From the NCBI GenBank assembly GCA_021292165.1, contig CM037879.1:244653797-244717796 (forward strand): 64,000 nt of DNA. Direction: 5' to 3'. Within the stretch, counting starts at the first letter, position 1. Every line of letters begins with the position of its first letter. The position numbers and the translations under genes are program-made. The notes under the pieces were generated by a model. It saw only the letters and a program-made list of their open reading frames with translations, was not told the origin of the DNA and did not search any database. Source of the DNA: Shinisaurus crocodilurus (lineage: Eukaryota > Chordata > Lepidosauria > Squamata > Shinisauridae). Shown piece after piece: positions 12,071 to 22,624 of this stretch.

Positions 12071-12218
12071 CTGCCAGCAGCTCCTGCAGGCTCTGGCTGA
12101 ACGTTTGCAGCTGCCGCTCGTTCATCAGCCCCTTGGTGCGCAGGAACTTGGAGATGAAGCCCACGGCCGCGGCGATCTCGCGTATCATGTTGGCCCGGGT
12201 GTAAAGGGCAGGATGCAT
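12071..12218 (-). CDS. BTG1: BTG1 coding exon 1 (N-terminus)
   Basis: This exon encodes the first 49 residues plus one base of codon 50. The start ATG is at 12218-12216; the peptide begins MHPALYTRANMIREIAAAVG and runs through FISKFLRTKGLMNERQLQTF to an LQELLA end. The 3' boundary reads CTGGCAG followed by GTATGG, a good donor, and the phase joins correctly to exon 2, completing a Glu codon. A longer upstream frame exists (ATG at 12389), but the family start is the MHP methionine. An LxxLL motif (LQELL) sits near the exon end. Compared with the human protein as remembered, the first 20 residues carry unusual changes (A-L after MHP, Arg before Glu-Ile, Gly in place of Ser before Phe), while the rest is nearly identical. 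Confidence 0.95.
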
Positions 12219-12489
12219 GGAGGCGGCGGGGGCGAGTGGCAGCCAGCTCCGGTGCTTGAGTGGAAGGGCACGGCACGGCACGGCTCGGCGCGCAACAGAG
12301 ACACACACGCGGGGCCACCCGACGGAGGGAGAGAGAGAGAACAGGAGGGGTCTGGGGAGACAAGGGAGGGAGCGCTCGGTCGAGTTCAAGGGACTGAACT
12401 TAGGAGGCCCCCCGACTCCTCCTGCTCAGCCGCCTCCCTCTGACGTAGCTGGCAGCGGCGGCCCCACGAATAGGAACTTCGACCATCTC

Positions 12490-12680
12490 CCTCTTCGAGG
12501 CACGAAGGAAACGACTCTGCGTGCGCGGCCTTTTATAACCGTGGCCGAGCAGCAATGGCGCCCGAGACGGCCCGAGAACCCGCCGCAGCCAATCCGATGA
12601 TCGCACCATTGTGACGTCCCGTTTGGAACGGAGGGGCACGGGGAGGAGTGATGTCATCTGATTGTAAACAAATTGAACTG
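12490..12680 (-). promoter_or_regulatory. BTG1: BTG1 core and proximal promoter
   Basis: Reading away from BTG1 on its template side, there is a TATAAAA box (forward 12531-12537), a CCAAT sequence on the plus strand (12589-12593), a TGACGT half-CRE (12612-12617), a TGATGTCA CRE/ATF-like octamer (12649-12656), and a TGTAAACA forkhead core (12663-12670). All lie in GC-rich sequence upstream of exon 1. The TATA position predicts transcription starting near 12500 and a 5'UTR of about 280 nt. Forkhead (FoxO3a) induction of BTG1 is established in mammals; that this TGTAAACA is the responding site is inference. Confidence 0.75.
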
Positions 12681-12830
12681 AGAGAGGGAGAGAGAGTGCG
12701 CGGAACTGAAAAAATAGCAGCAGCGGCAGCAACTTGAAAATGGAACGTCTGGCATCGAGAGGCGTCCGAGGCGGCAGCAATAGCAGCAGCGCAAACTTGC
12801 CTGCCAGCTCGACTTCAGCTATCACAGGCG

Positions 12831-13973
12831 TCCAAATGATCCATGCCCTAGTTTAATACAATGCATAACAGTGACGGAAAGATTCTCGGAAACTGAACTG
12901 GAGGCAAACAAGCAAGCAGGCAGGCAGACAGTCGGGGGGGGGGGGGTTTGACGGGAGGTGGAGAACGCGGGCTTTTTCTTAGGAAAAAACTAACGGCTGC
13001 GCCTTCGTAGATCCTGCTATCTCGTAATTTTCTGCCTCCAACCAGTCGCTCAATCCAGCCGTTTTTGCTACACCTACACAATCCCGAATGCGATAACGCC
13101 CGGGGACAAAAGGGCTCAGAAAGGGCAGGGATCTCTCCGCCGAATACTAACCATGTTATCATATGGCGCCGATCACTCCATCTTCTGGAATTGGTTCAAA
13201 CCGATCTATTGCGCTACACCATCAAAACAAATACAATGCATTCTGGTACCATCACGGGGAGGGGGGATGGAGAGCATAGTTACTTACATCATTCGTATCC
13301 CATCCCATCAACACTGCAGTATTCCCAAAGTAGTTCTTCCAATACATGGATCCTACTGGATTTTTTTATTTTCTTCCAGTCTGATACCCTCAAGGGACAC
13401 CATATATGTCCTCTTGATTGTACAGTGGTGGACTCAAACGCACTTTCCCACAAGAGAAAGGAAACAATCTGCATCCTATCAAAATTATTCTTTCACAGCT
13501 AGAGTCTAAAAGCATCTCACTTTGCTGCACCAAAAAAAATAACAAAATGGAAGGTATCCTGGTGTCGAGTATGTAAAGATCTGGGGATGCGAATGTTATG
13601 AAATGTGAAATGTTGATAATTTTCTCATATTTATTCACCCACCCACCCCCTGAAAAATCTATCCTCTTTGGAAAGTCACACAACACGTCCACCCATTTGC
13701 ACTACATCTCAAAAATCACCTGAAAGAAGACACTGCACCAAGATTCTTGTGCTATATTCCAACTGGGACTCAAGGCACTGCATGCACTGTTAACACATTT
13801 CAGCACTGTTAGCAAGCAGCCAAAAGTGTGGGAAGTTTCCAGGTATCTGGAAAAGGAATCACTAACTTGTCATGGCATTAATGCCATGTAACACACACCG
13901 TCTTGGGACATTCTGCTAATGGCACACGTGAACCTCCTGCAGAGAGCTTGCTGCAGGAGCTAAACTGCAATAG
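12831..13973. other. 5' flank of BTG1, no gene recognised
   Basis: A G-run (12933-12947) and a few frames up to 145 codons on both strands are present, but none shows family resemblance. Composition falls from GC-rich to AT-rich away from the promoter. I see no transposon here. Confidence 0.5.
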
Positions 13974-13981
13974 CATGTAGA

Positions 13982-14657
13982 CAGGACCGGTGCAGGGCAG
14001 TTTGGCGCCCTAGGCTAGATTATATTTAGCGCCCCCCCTCTAGTACCGTGGGGGGGGGCTCCGGAAAGCAGCCCTGCTGCTGCTCTGCAACCTCCCCCCC
14101 CCCGCCGCCACCGGACACCCCCCCCGCACGCTGCCGCTGCCGCCCCCCACCTACCTTCCCACGCCTCCTCCGAACAGGGACCCCCGCGCTCTGTTTTTGG
14201 CCGGGGGAAACCAGAGCAACAGGGGTTTAAGCCCTGTTGCCCTGGTTCTTCCCGCCAAAACAGAGCGCAGGCGGGGCTCCGGAAACAGCACGGAGAAGGT
14301 AGGTGGGGGGGGGGGAGGCAGCGCGGAGTAGAGGCGAGGCGAGGCAAAGCGAGGTGAGGGGGGGAGGCGGCGCGAGGCGAAGTGGGGGGGAGGCGGCGCA
14401 GAAGCGAGGCAAGGTGGGGGGAGGCGGCGCGAGGTGGGGGGAGGCGGCGCGGAGGCGAGGCAAGGTGGGGGGGAGGCGCCCAGGCTCGGCCCCACCACTA
14501 CTCCGGGCGCAATCCCTGACCTGGCTTTCTTGGAGAGGCGGGGGGGCGGGCAGGGCAGGAGCGCGCCGGCAGCGAAGAGGAGCGCAGCGTTCTGCGCCCT
14601 CTTCCGCTACGCGCCCTAGGCAACAGCCTAGTTGGCCTAGCGGTAGCGCCGGCCCTG
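13982..14657. mobile_element. hAT-like element, CAGGGCCGG family, copy A
   Basis: The ends are CAGGACCGGTGCAGGGCAGT and, inverted, CAGGGCCGGCGCTACCGCTA, with a perfect 8-bp duplication CATGTAGA at 13974-13981 and 14658-14665. The inside is extremely GC-rich, with tandem GAGGCGGCGCGAGG-type units (14330-14480). It also has a foldback (about 14190-14267) with arms CTCTGTTTTTGGC and GCCAAAACAGAG around a GCAACAGG/CCTGTTGC core. It shares ends with 27839-28461 and 62903-63066. No transposase frame; non-autonomous. Confidence 0.9.
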
Positions 14658-15081
14658 CATGTAGACACACGTCCATGGAACTTGTAAGGGAAAGTGAAAA
14701 GTGGCTGGATTTTTAAAGCACAGAACAACACCCATCAGTGCTTCTGAAGTAAGAAGAGCACCCTTCCGTGTTTCGTTTCCCTGAAATAAGAGCTTTCAAA
14801 AGCTTGCAACATGTTGAACTATTCAGTACATTTCTGCTAACGCCTCTTACTTGATTACACTTCCTTGATAAGCATTGATGGGCACTGCACTCTTGTAGGG
14901 TAGTGGTTGTTTGTTTTTTTTAGTGTGAGCCATTTTACACAGTCACTTGCACTTCCCATGGTCTTTTCTGCAGATCAGCCTCCCTACAGCTCCCAATGGC
15001 CTTGGCTGGCTGAGTGGGAATGATGGGTGCTGTGCCCTCCAGATGTGTTGGACTGCCAGGTTGGGGGAGGCTGGTTTAGAT

Positions 15082-15216
15082 CAGTGTTCTCCAACCTTGG
15101 GTCCCCAGATGTTTTTGGCCTACAACTCCCAGCATGTCCCAGCCAGCTATGCTGGCTGGGGCATGCTGGGAGTTGTAAGCCAAAAACATTTGGGGACCCA
15201 AGGTTGGAGAACACTG
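15082..15216. mobile_element. hAT-like foldback MITE, CAGTGTTCTCCAACC family, copy 1
   Basis: A 135-bp element with almost perfect arms: CAGTGTTCTCCAACCTTGGG at each end inverted, and CAACTCCCAGCATG inside. A perfect 8-bp duplication GTTTAGAT flanks it (15074-15081, 15217-15224). A second copy is at 50000-50134. Confidence 0.92.
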
Positions 15217-15711
15217 GTTTAGATGCTATAGCAAAGCAGTAGGCAACCTGGATCACAGATCCCATAATACCTGACCATTGCCTATGCTGGCTAGGGCTTA
15301 CGGGAATTGTAGTTTTTAAAAAATAAATCAGGAGGGCACAAGGCTGCCTGCTGCTGCTATAGCAGGCTTGACATTTGGAGTGCATAGCTGCTAGCTAAGC
15401 TAGGCCTAAGGGCTTCAGAATTTATTTTACGTGATAGTTCTGTATGACCTTAGCATTTTTATTTGCAAAGGAAGTCAATGTACACACGATGCTTTAACAG
15501 AGAAAAACAACAAATTGGAAGAGCAATTATGATTCTGCTTACTATTTCTAACTCTTTACTGTTTTTACCATCACAATTTAAAACTTCCTTCTGCAATCGT
15601 GCTAGAAAGGTTCTTTAAAAATGAAAGGGGGGGTTCCACAGGATTCTAATGACAAAGAGTCTAATGACAAAGAGTACTGTGACATCTGTCGGTTTTGCCA
15701 CAACAGAGTAA

Positions 15712-15854
15712 GGGCACAATCCAATGCATGTTTAGAAACACACACACACCCCAAAGTCCTGCAACTGCCAGCATACCCCAGCCAGCCATGCTGGCTGTAG
15801 CATGCTGGGAGTTGTAGGACTTTTTTTGGTCTAAACAGGCATAAGCTTGCGCCC
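15712..15854. mobile_element. Harbinger-like palindromic MITE
   Basis: Ends are GGGCACAATCC and, inverted, GGGCGCAAGC, flanked by TAA on both sides (15709-15711, 15855-15857). Inside are the arms AGTCCTGCAACTGCCAGCAT and GCATGCTGGGAGTTGTAGGA. A TWA duplication with G-rich ends suggests PIF/Harbinger affinity (inference). Confidence 0.75.
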
Positions 15855-15857
15855 TAA

Positions 15858-17270
15858 CATGACTTTAATAAGTGCTTCACATGCTGCTCACCCCTTCTTT
15901 ATGCAACTGCACTGCATTATAGAATAGCAGAAAATAAACAGTTGCTTTACATAAACTACACTCTGGCTTTTGCCATCAGCCAGGGGACCTGGGGCCACCA
16001 GGAGGCTGTACCCCTGCTTCTAAGAAATAACATCATGGCAAGGGGGAGGCCAGCCTGGCCCATCCATCGGCCAGAGAAGGAGCAGCTGCAGGGAGTTTGC
16101 TTCCCTCCCTGCCAGGGAGAACATTCAGCTTCTCCAACTGTCTGTGGCCCGAGGGTGTGTGTGTGAGAGAGTGTGTAACTACTGTACATCATGTTACTTT
16201 CAAGAAAGCTACCAACTATGTCTTTTTCCCTTACTCAAAAGTACCTGGGGATCAGATCTGGATTAGAAGCCTATTGTGGTGGTAACTGTTTGTCCCCTGC
16301 TGTGTTCCCAATGTGGATCGAATCCGCTGTGCCAGCAATTTTTATTATTAAAAAAACCAAAGAGAGGATCCATTGAAACAAATGGATCATTTGGGGGCAA
16401 TGAAAATTACAGGTGCACCCCCCAATCTGGATTGGGACTTTGGGGGGGGGCAAAAGGTTAAAGCCTCCCCACCACCTGACACACACTAGATTCCAGTCCA
16501 GATCAGGTCCCCCATGCTTACTTTTGGCTTTGAGTAAGGAGGGCATGGAAAGGACATGGCTAGCTACTAGCTATGTGCTTAAAGTAATGTATAGTTTGAC
16601 CCTGGGACTGCAAAGGAACACGATCTACCAATTGCTGTTCAGTGCAACAACACCAGCAAGGGAACATCACCATGGCTGGATCTAAATGCTGCCGCTGAGT
16701 TCACCACTACCTTGTGGACTTTTCTCCCCCCTCTATCTTCTCCATTCCTCCCCTTGTGTGTCTTGCCTTCGTAGTTGGCAAGCCTGGTGGCAGGGCCTCT
16801 CTCTTTCTAACAGTTGCCTCCTCCACTTTCAATCTGATGGGTTCGCACAGAGGTCTAATCAAAGTCTAGCTTTAAAAACATTCATCGGCATTGTGGATGG
16901 TTGTATCCTAAAAGTTATAGGCACTTCTTCATTTTGAGTTGTTAAAAGCTTTGTTTATAGGGGCCCCAGTAGAGGGGGTGAAGAGGCAAGGTGTGGAGAG
17001 ACAGGGAGGGAGGAGGAAGTGAGTAAAAGGAACATGGTAAAAAAAAGTTTAGAAATAAATTGAATTTCTGTTTGCATTCAAGCCTTGTTTCTGGGTCCTC
17101 CTTACTGAGAAGAAAATACAAAATGGCTGTTCTGCTATTGTTGGTGCATTACTCTCAGAGACTATGAGAGACAAGTGTTGAATTGGTTCTTTCACTGGGC
17201 CAGTTTCTACTGGAGAGAGGCCTGCAGTGAAATAACCACACAGACTACCTAGCCACTTTCAAGCCCAATT
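15858..17270. other. Intergenic stretch without a recognised gene
   Basis: Short frames only, none with family resemblance, and no repeat that I can delimit. A G-run lies at 16441-16450. Confidence 0.45.
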
Positions 17271-17276
17271 TAAACC

Positions 17277-17345
17277 AAGGCTGGCAGAAAGTAGATCTGA
17301 ATCGACTGGTAGATCTCTGAGTGATTTGCAGTAGATCAGCAAGGA
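17277..17345. repeat. GTAGATC-rich repeat fragment (also at 24709-24772)
   Basis: The phrases CTGGTAGATCTCTGAGTGAT and TTTGCAGTAGATC recur with few changes at 24709-24772, so these are two copies of one dispersed repeat. Limits are uncertain. Confidence 0.6.
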
Positions 17346-17619
17346 TTTAACACTCTCCATGGTTTGACAACAGAACAACAAAATGGCTCCCGCCTACCTC
17401 AAAATTATACTGCTGAAATGAAGAGAGTCTAAGGTAACCAGGAGTGGATTTTTGTGTGGAAGGACTGTGAGCTCATCTCACTTCAATCCCAGTACACAAA
17501 ACATATTCCTGGGCTCAGAATTCTTTAATTCAAAGTGTATGCCTTTTGCTGCAGGTTCCAGTTGGTGGATCTTGTGGTTCTAGTAAGTAACAAAATCAAT
17601 CACACAAGCCTGATTAGTC

Positions 17620-18005
17620 TGCCCACTCCTTGTTTAGACCAATAAAGTTCTCCATGGCCTAGGTCCTGCATACCTCAAAGAACACATTTCCTCATTTATT
17701 TTCTCACACATTAAGATCAGCCCAGAGGCCTTGCACTATCTCATTCTTGAAGGTCAATCTGATACTGTCCCAGGGCTTTCCCCACCCATACCCCCCAGGG
17801 CTGGGCTGTTGCAGAGCTTCCTTCTTTGGGATATTTGTCAGTCTTCAACCCTGCAGGCATTTAGGCTTTACAAGCCTCACTGTTTCAACACGCCTTTTTG
17901 CCACTGTTTGCTGTGTTAACCACTCAGTTCCTGCAGCTTCGAGTTGAACAGTTTTTGGATTGAGTTTTAGATCAGTTTTTTTTAGGATATTTATTGTTTT
18001 AATAT
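17620..18005 (+). mobile_element. L2-like LINE 3' fragment
   Basis: The sequence follows the L2 ORF2 end pattern (a decayed GLGPAYL-like region, then a stretch corresponding to the last helices) and ends in T-rich 3'UTR-like sequence. There is no continuous frame. Confidence 0.5.
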
Positions 18006-18596
18006 TTACAAGCAGTCTTGAACTTGTGAGGGAGACAGCAGAGCATCTAGTATTGTAGCATGCTTGTGGCCGTGAAACCTCAGCAGAAACAGTACATGCA
18101 TGAAAGAGAAAAGGGGTGTCTTATGCACCAGCCAGTCTCCAGCTACAAGGTGGGGCAGTTTGGAGCATGCATTATATCCCTTCCCTGTTGCAATGGGCTG
18201 CTTACTTAACCTATTTACAAAGAGAGGTTGGGTGTGAGAACAAGGCACAAGATAGTTGAAGGCAAGTGAAGAGTGAACGAGAGGAAAGGAGTCAGGCATG
18301 AGCAAAGATAAAGACTCCCCCAAAATTGCCACTGTGTGCCTGCAACTCAATCTTTCACAGCTGCCAGAATAAACCATACTTAGTTAAGAGCAGGCCCACC
18401 AAGAGGGATGTACAGGTGTACCTGCTGTACCAGGCCCAGCAAGGGGCCTAGTAGGCACAAAGCTTCCATTTAAAAGCAGACAAAGTCTCTAGCCCTTGTA
18501 GAGCAAGAGATACAAAGCAAAATGTACAGATACCATGCTAACCAATCACATGGTGAGAAATAAGCCCGCTGCTCCTGCCTTTCAACATTTCTAGAC

Positions 18597-18941
18597 CAGG
18601 CATGTTGAACCTCTTTCATCACGGGCTGACTTCCATTTGACAGAAGCTCTTTGGGACTGCATTCCGGTGATGGTTTGGTCCAAAGAGAAAGGAGCAGGGC
18701 CAAAAACTCTAGCATATATTAGTTTAAAGCTTTTATAGCCAGTAACTAAGACTTTGGGGAGACATTTCAACTTTTTAGAATGGGGGGTGGGTTGAACAAA
18801 AGCCAGGTAACCAGGCAGCAAATGATTGATGATGGGGGAAGGGGGTGGGGCCAGAGGAAGGGGATGTAGTCATTTGGGGACCCCCAGAGGGCCAGATTGG
18901 GAGCCAAGGTTGGCCCCAGGACCTGAGGTTCTGCACCCTTG
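18597..18941. mobile_element. hAT-like MITE, GTGCAGAACC family, copy 2
   Basis: Ends are CAGGCATGTTGAACC and, inverted, CAAGGGTGCAGAACC. Flanks TTCTAGAC (18589-18596) and TTCTAGCC (18942-18949) are a 7/8 match to an 8-bp duplication. The middle aligns with 3904-4198, including TTTCAAC-TTTTTAGAATGGGG. Confidence 0.75.
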
Positions 18942-19315
18942 TTCTAGCCAATGAGTGAAGTCACAGCTGTGATTGATGTTTAGTTAAGCCATGCTATAGA
19001 GAAAAACTATAGTCATATCTGTACCCCTTGTCTGAAGAAGGGACTTCCTGGTTCATTCTGAAGCCATTTTTTGGTCTTCACTCTCAGAATGGTAATTGTT
19101 GCCCAGAGAATTGTTGCCCAATTGAGAAATCCAAGATTGTAGTGTCGCTGTGACTACAGCCCTGCAACGTAGCCCAGCGTTGTTATACCCATATTGCTGA
19201 GGGATGTGTGTGTGAGTAGTGTATGACAACCTTGTAGTATATGACAATCCTGCAGTGTAGAATCCAGTGTTGTTATTCAGTCTCCTGGTGCGTTGGATTG
19301 TTTTAGGGAAATGAA

Positions 19316-19888
19316 TCATAGAATCATAGAAAAGTAGAGTTGGAAGCGGCCTACAAGGCCATCGAGTCCAACCCCCTGCTCAATGCAGGAATCCAGGTCA
19401 AAGCATCCCTGACAGATGGCCGACCAGCTTCACCTTGAATGCCTCCAGAGTGGGAGAGCCCACCACCTCCCTAGGTAATTGGTTCCATTATCTTATTGCT
19501 CTAACAGTCAGGAATTTTTTCCTGATGTTTAGGTGGAATCTGGGTTCCTGTAACTTGAGCCCATTATTCTGTGTCCTGCAAACTGGGATGATCGAGATCC
19601 TGGTCCTGGCCCTCCTCTGTGTGACAACCCTTCAAGTACTGGAACAGTGCGATCATATCTCCCCTCAGTCTCCTCTTCTGAAGGCTAAACATGCCCAGTT
19701 CTTTCAGTCTCTCCTCATAGGGCCTTGTTTCCAGTCCCTTTATCATCCTTGTTGCCCTCCTCTGAACCCTCTCCAGTTTGTCTTAAAGTGTGGTGCCCAG
19801 AACTGGACGCAGTACTCAAGATGAGGCCTAACCAGTGCTGAGTAAAGGGGAATTATCACTTCCCGCGATTTGGAAGCTATACTTCTTT
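19316..19888 (-). mobile_element. CR1 LINE 3' fragment (first copy)
   Basis: The 3' end is at the low coordinate (ATCATAGAATCATAG, GAGTCCAACCCCCTGCTCAA). It continues through the 3'UTR into the ORF2 C-terminal region (minus-strand peptides include [20 protein letters not shown] and [18 protein letters not shown]). It stops at GAAGCTATACTTCT, directly against the poly(A) end of the L1 fragment. Confidence 0.9.
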
Positions 19889-21305
19889 TTCCCCCCTTTT
19901 TTTTTGCGTTGTTGTTGTTCGGTTTCAAGATTGTTTTATTTCTATATAAAACAAACACATAATATCAAACATATAACAATTAACAAAACAAAATAGACCT
20001 CCGATTTTCTTCTACAGCAAATATAGGTAGCAATAATTTTTCTTACTCGATAATCAGAATGAGAAATCTCTTTCTTCCCGTTGTCCCAAATTCACTTATT
20101 ATTCCATAAATCCACAAACAAACAAATCATTATTTTCCAGTCTCTGCAAAAAGTCAATTAGAGGTTTCCACTCAATAATAAACGTAGATGTTGTCCTTTC
20201 TCTGATTAATGATGTAAGTTTGGCCATCTCTGCCAGCTCCAGCATCTTCACCAACCATTCTTCTGTCGTAGGCACTGCTGGACCTTTCCATTTCTGTGCA
20301 TATAGTAGTCTCGCTGCCGTTGTCATGTATAAAAATAAAGTTCCATACCTTCCTTCTAGCTGACTGTCCATTATTCCCAATAGAAAAGCCTCTGGTTTCA
20401 ATTGAAAAGTAATCTTTAAAATCTTCTGCATTAATAAATGAATTTCAACCCAAATTTTTTTAGCTTTCTTACATGTCCACCACATATGATAAAAGGTTCC
20501 TTCCTGTTGTTCCCATTTCCAACATATATCTGATGCACCGTTATACATTCTAGCCAATTTCTCCGGAGACAAATACCAACGATACATCATCTTATAAAAA
20601 TTCTCTTTAAGACTAGAGCATAATGTAAATTTCAAACTTTTTAACCACATATTTTCCCATTGTGTCATTAATATATTATAGCCAAAATGTTGAGCCCATT
20701 TTATCATACATTCCTTCACTTGCTCTTCCTCAGTTTCAAATTTCAGCAAAAGCTTATACATTCTTGAAATAAGATGTTCATCATTTAGACATACCGGTAA
20801 TTCCCTTTCAAAGTCAGATACACTCTGTTCAAAATCATACAACCTTTTATCAACTTTAAACCTTTCTACCATCTGTAAATAGGAAAACCATTGACATGTA
20901 TGACCTTCTTTTATCAGTTCTTCTCTTGATTTTATTTTACATTCATCTTGTGAAAATTTCAGCAAATCACGATATGTCAACCAATTGTATTTACTTAACA
21001 TTTCTCTTCTATGATGGGCTTCTTGTGCTGATAGCCACAATGGTACTCTCTGACAAAACCTAGGTTTATATTTATTCCAAATTTTCAAAATGGCACTTCT
21101 AACACAGTGATTATTAAATTCTACATTCACTTTAACTTTATCATACCACATGTACCCATGCCATCCAAATCTCAAATCATATCCCTCTAAATCTAATAAT
21201 CGACTATTTTTCAACAGAATCCATTCTTTGATCCATACTAAACAACAAGCAGCAAAATATAACTTCAGATCAGATATTTTTATGCCTCAAAGTTCTGTAT
21301 TCATG
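19889..21305 (-). mobile_element. L1-type LINE fragment, ORF2 C-terminus and 3'UTR
   Basis: The minus strand carries a 371-codon open frame (21214-20099), the C-terminal part of an L1 ORF2. It lies after the reverse transcriptase and includes the segment GTFYHMWWTCKKAKKIWVEI typical of L1 ends. The usual second cysteine of the C-terminal zinc-knuckle-like motif is Trp here (CWKWEQQ). L1-like coding continues upstream to about 21296 (KISDLKLYFAACCLVWIKEW). The 3'UTR (20098-19906) ends in a minus-strand A-run (19889-19905). It is 5'-truncated, lying between two CR1 pieces. The long open frame implies a fairly recent insertion. Confidence 0.88.
20099..21214 (-). pseudogene. L1 ORF2 C-terminal open frame (truncated)
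   Basis: 371 codons with no internal stop. There is no endonuclease and no complete reverse transcriptase, so it cannot act alone. The frame is read through from further upstream and its first Met is not a native start. It is kept as a separate entry because it is the second-longest open frame in the window. Confidence 0.85.
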
Positions 21306-22388
21306 AAATCAAAGAATCATAGAATATTAGAGTTGGAAGGGGCCTATAAGGCCATCGAGTCCAACCCCCTGCTCAATGCAGGAATCCAAGTCAAAGCATC
21401 CCTGACAGATGGCTGTCCAGCTGCACCTTGAATGCCTCCAGTGTGGGAGAGCCCACCACCTCCCTGGGTAGTTGGTTCCATTCCATTGTCGTATTGCTCT
21501 AACAGTCAGGAGGTTTTTCCTGATGTTTAGGTGGAATCTGGCTTCCTGTAACTTGAGCCCATTATTCTGTGTCCTGCACTCTGGGATGGTGGAGAAGAGA
21601 TCCTGGCCCTCTTCTGTGTGACAACCTTTCAAGTACTTGAAGAGTGCTATTATATCTCCCCTCCGTCTTCTCTTCTGAAGGCTAAACATGCCCAGTTCTT
21701 TCAGTCTTTCCTCATAGGGCCTTGTTTCCAGTCCCTTTATCATCCTTGTTGCCCTCCTCTGAACCCTTTCCTGTTTGTCTACATCCTTCTTAAATTGTGG
21801 TGCCCAGAACTGGACACAGTACTCAAGATGAGGCCTAACCAGTGCTGAGTAGAGGGGAACTAGTACTTCACGCAATTTGGAAGCTATACTTCTATTAATG
21901 CAGCCCAAAATAGCATTTGCCTTCTTTGCAGCCACATCACATTGCTGGCTCATATTCAGTTTGTGATCTACAACAATTCCAAGATCCTTCTCATTTGTAG
22001 TATTGTTGAGCCAAGTGTCCCCCATTCTGTAACTCTGCATTTGGTTTCCTCTCCCTAGGTGCAGCACTTGGCATTTATCCCTATTAAATTTCATTCTGTT
22101 GTTTTCAGCCCAGCGCTCCAGCCTATCGAGATCACTTTGAATTTTGTTTCTGTCTTCCAGAGTATTAGCTGTTCCACCCAACTTTGTGTCGTCTGCAAAT
22201 TTGATAAGCATTCCCTGTACCTCCTCTTCCAAGTCATTAATAAAAATATTGAAGAGCACTGGGCCCAGGACCAAGCCTTGCGGTACCCCACTTGTTATCT
22301 CTCCCCAGTTTGAGAAGGTACCATTAATAAGCACTCTTTGAGTCCGATTCTGTAGCCAATTGTGGATCCACCTGATAGTTGTTCCATC
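21306..22388 (-). mobile_element. CR1 LINE fragment (second copy), RT C-terminus to 3' end
   Basis: The minus frame 22334-21327 (335 codons) covers the reverse transcriptase from [20 protein letters not shown] through the intact FADD box (FADDTKLGG) to the end of ORF2 ([20 protein letters not shown]) and runs into the 3'UTR. The 3' terminus has the CR1-type TTCTATGATTC repeat. It is 5'-truncated near 22388. Confidence 0.93.
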
Positions 22389-22394
22389 TGATGC

Positions 22395-22560
22395 AGTTGT
22401 GGGGAAATGTAGTACATGGTAGCAGCAACATGCGGGTGGGAAATGCGGTTAATTGTTTTCTCACCCATGGGGGTGGAATGGGGTACTGTTACGGGTGGGT
22501 TGCTGCTGATGATGTAAACACTTAAGGGCTTAATCCTATCGGTTGCACCCTTACATCATC
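22395..22560. repeat. Palindromic repeat fragment ending GGTTGCACCC
   Basis: Phrases such as GGTAGCAGCAACATGCGGGT and GGGTGGGTTGCTGCTGATG form an imperfect foldback. The right edge reads AATCCTATCGGTTGCACCC then TTA, like the Harbinger-like elements elsewhere. Confidence 0.5.
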
Positions 22561-22624
22561 TTATAAAAATTCTCTTTAAGACTAGAGCATAATGTAAATT
22601 TCAAACTGCACTCTGGGATGGTGA
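22552..22624. repeat. Chimeric filler: copies of nearby L1 and CR1 segments
   Basis: About 55 bp (ACATCATCTTATAAAAATTC through AAATTTCAAACT) repeats the L1 segment at 20584-20638 exactly as far as I can read. It is followed at once by GCACTCTGGGATGGTG, which repeats CR1 sequence near 21577-21593. The joint uses a shared CT. See the findings. Confidence 0.85.

Larger units (their letters stand above)
11850..12830. other. CpG-rich region over BTG1 exon 1 and promoter
   Basis: CpG dinucleotides and GC content rise sharply here relative to the AT-rich flanks, and the region covers the end of the intron, exon 1, 5'UTR and promoter. It fits a CpG-island promoter. The many long overlapping frames on both strands are a by-product of the GC content and are not called as genes. 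Confidence 0.75.

Noticed and set aside
11856..12443. Long overlapping frames on both strands around BTG1 exon 1 (up to 177 codons)
   Set aside because: They are read-outs of CpG-rich sequence. Only the frame with the MHP start and a proper splice donor is supported.
14015..14731. Several 100-150-codon GC-rich frames
   Set aside because: They lie inside a hAT-like element made of GC-rich tandem units, with low-complexity Pro/Gly/Arg translations.
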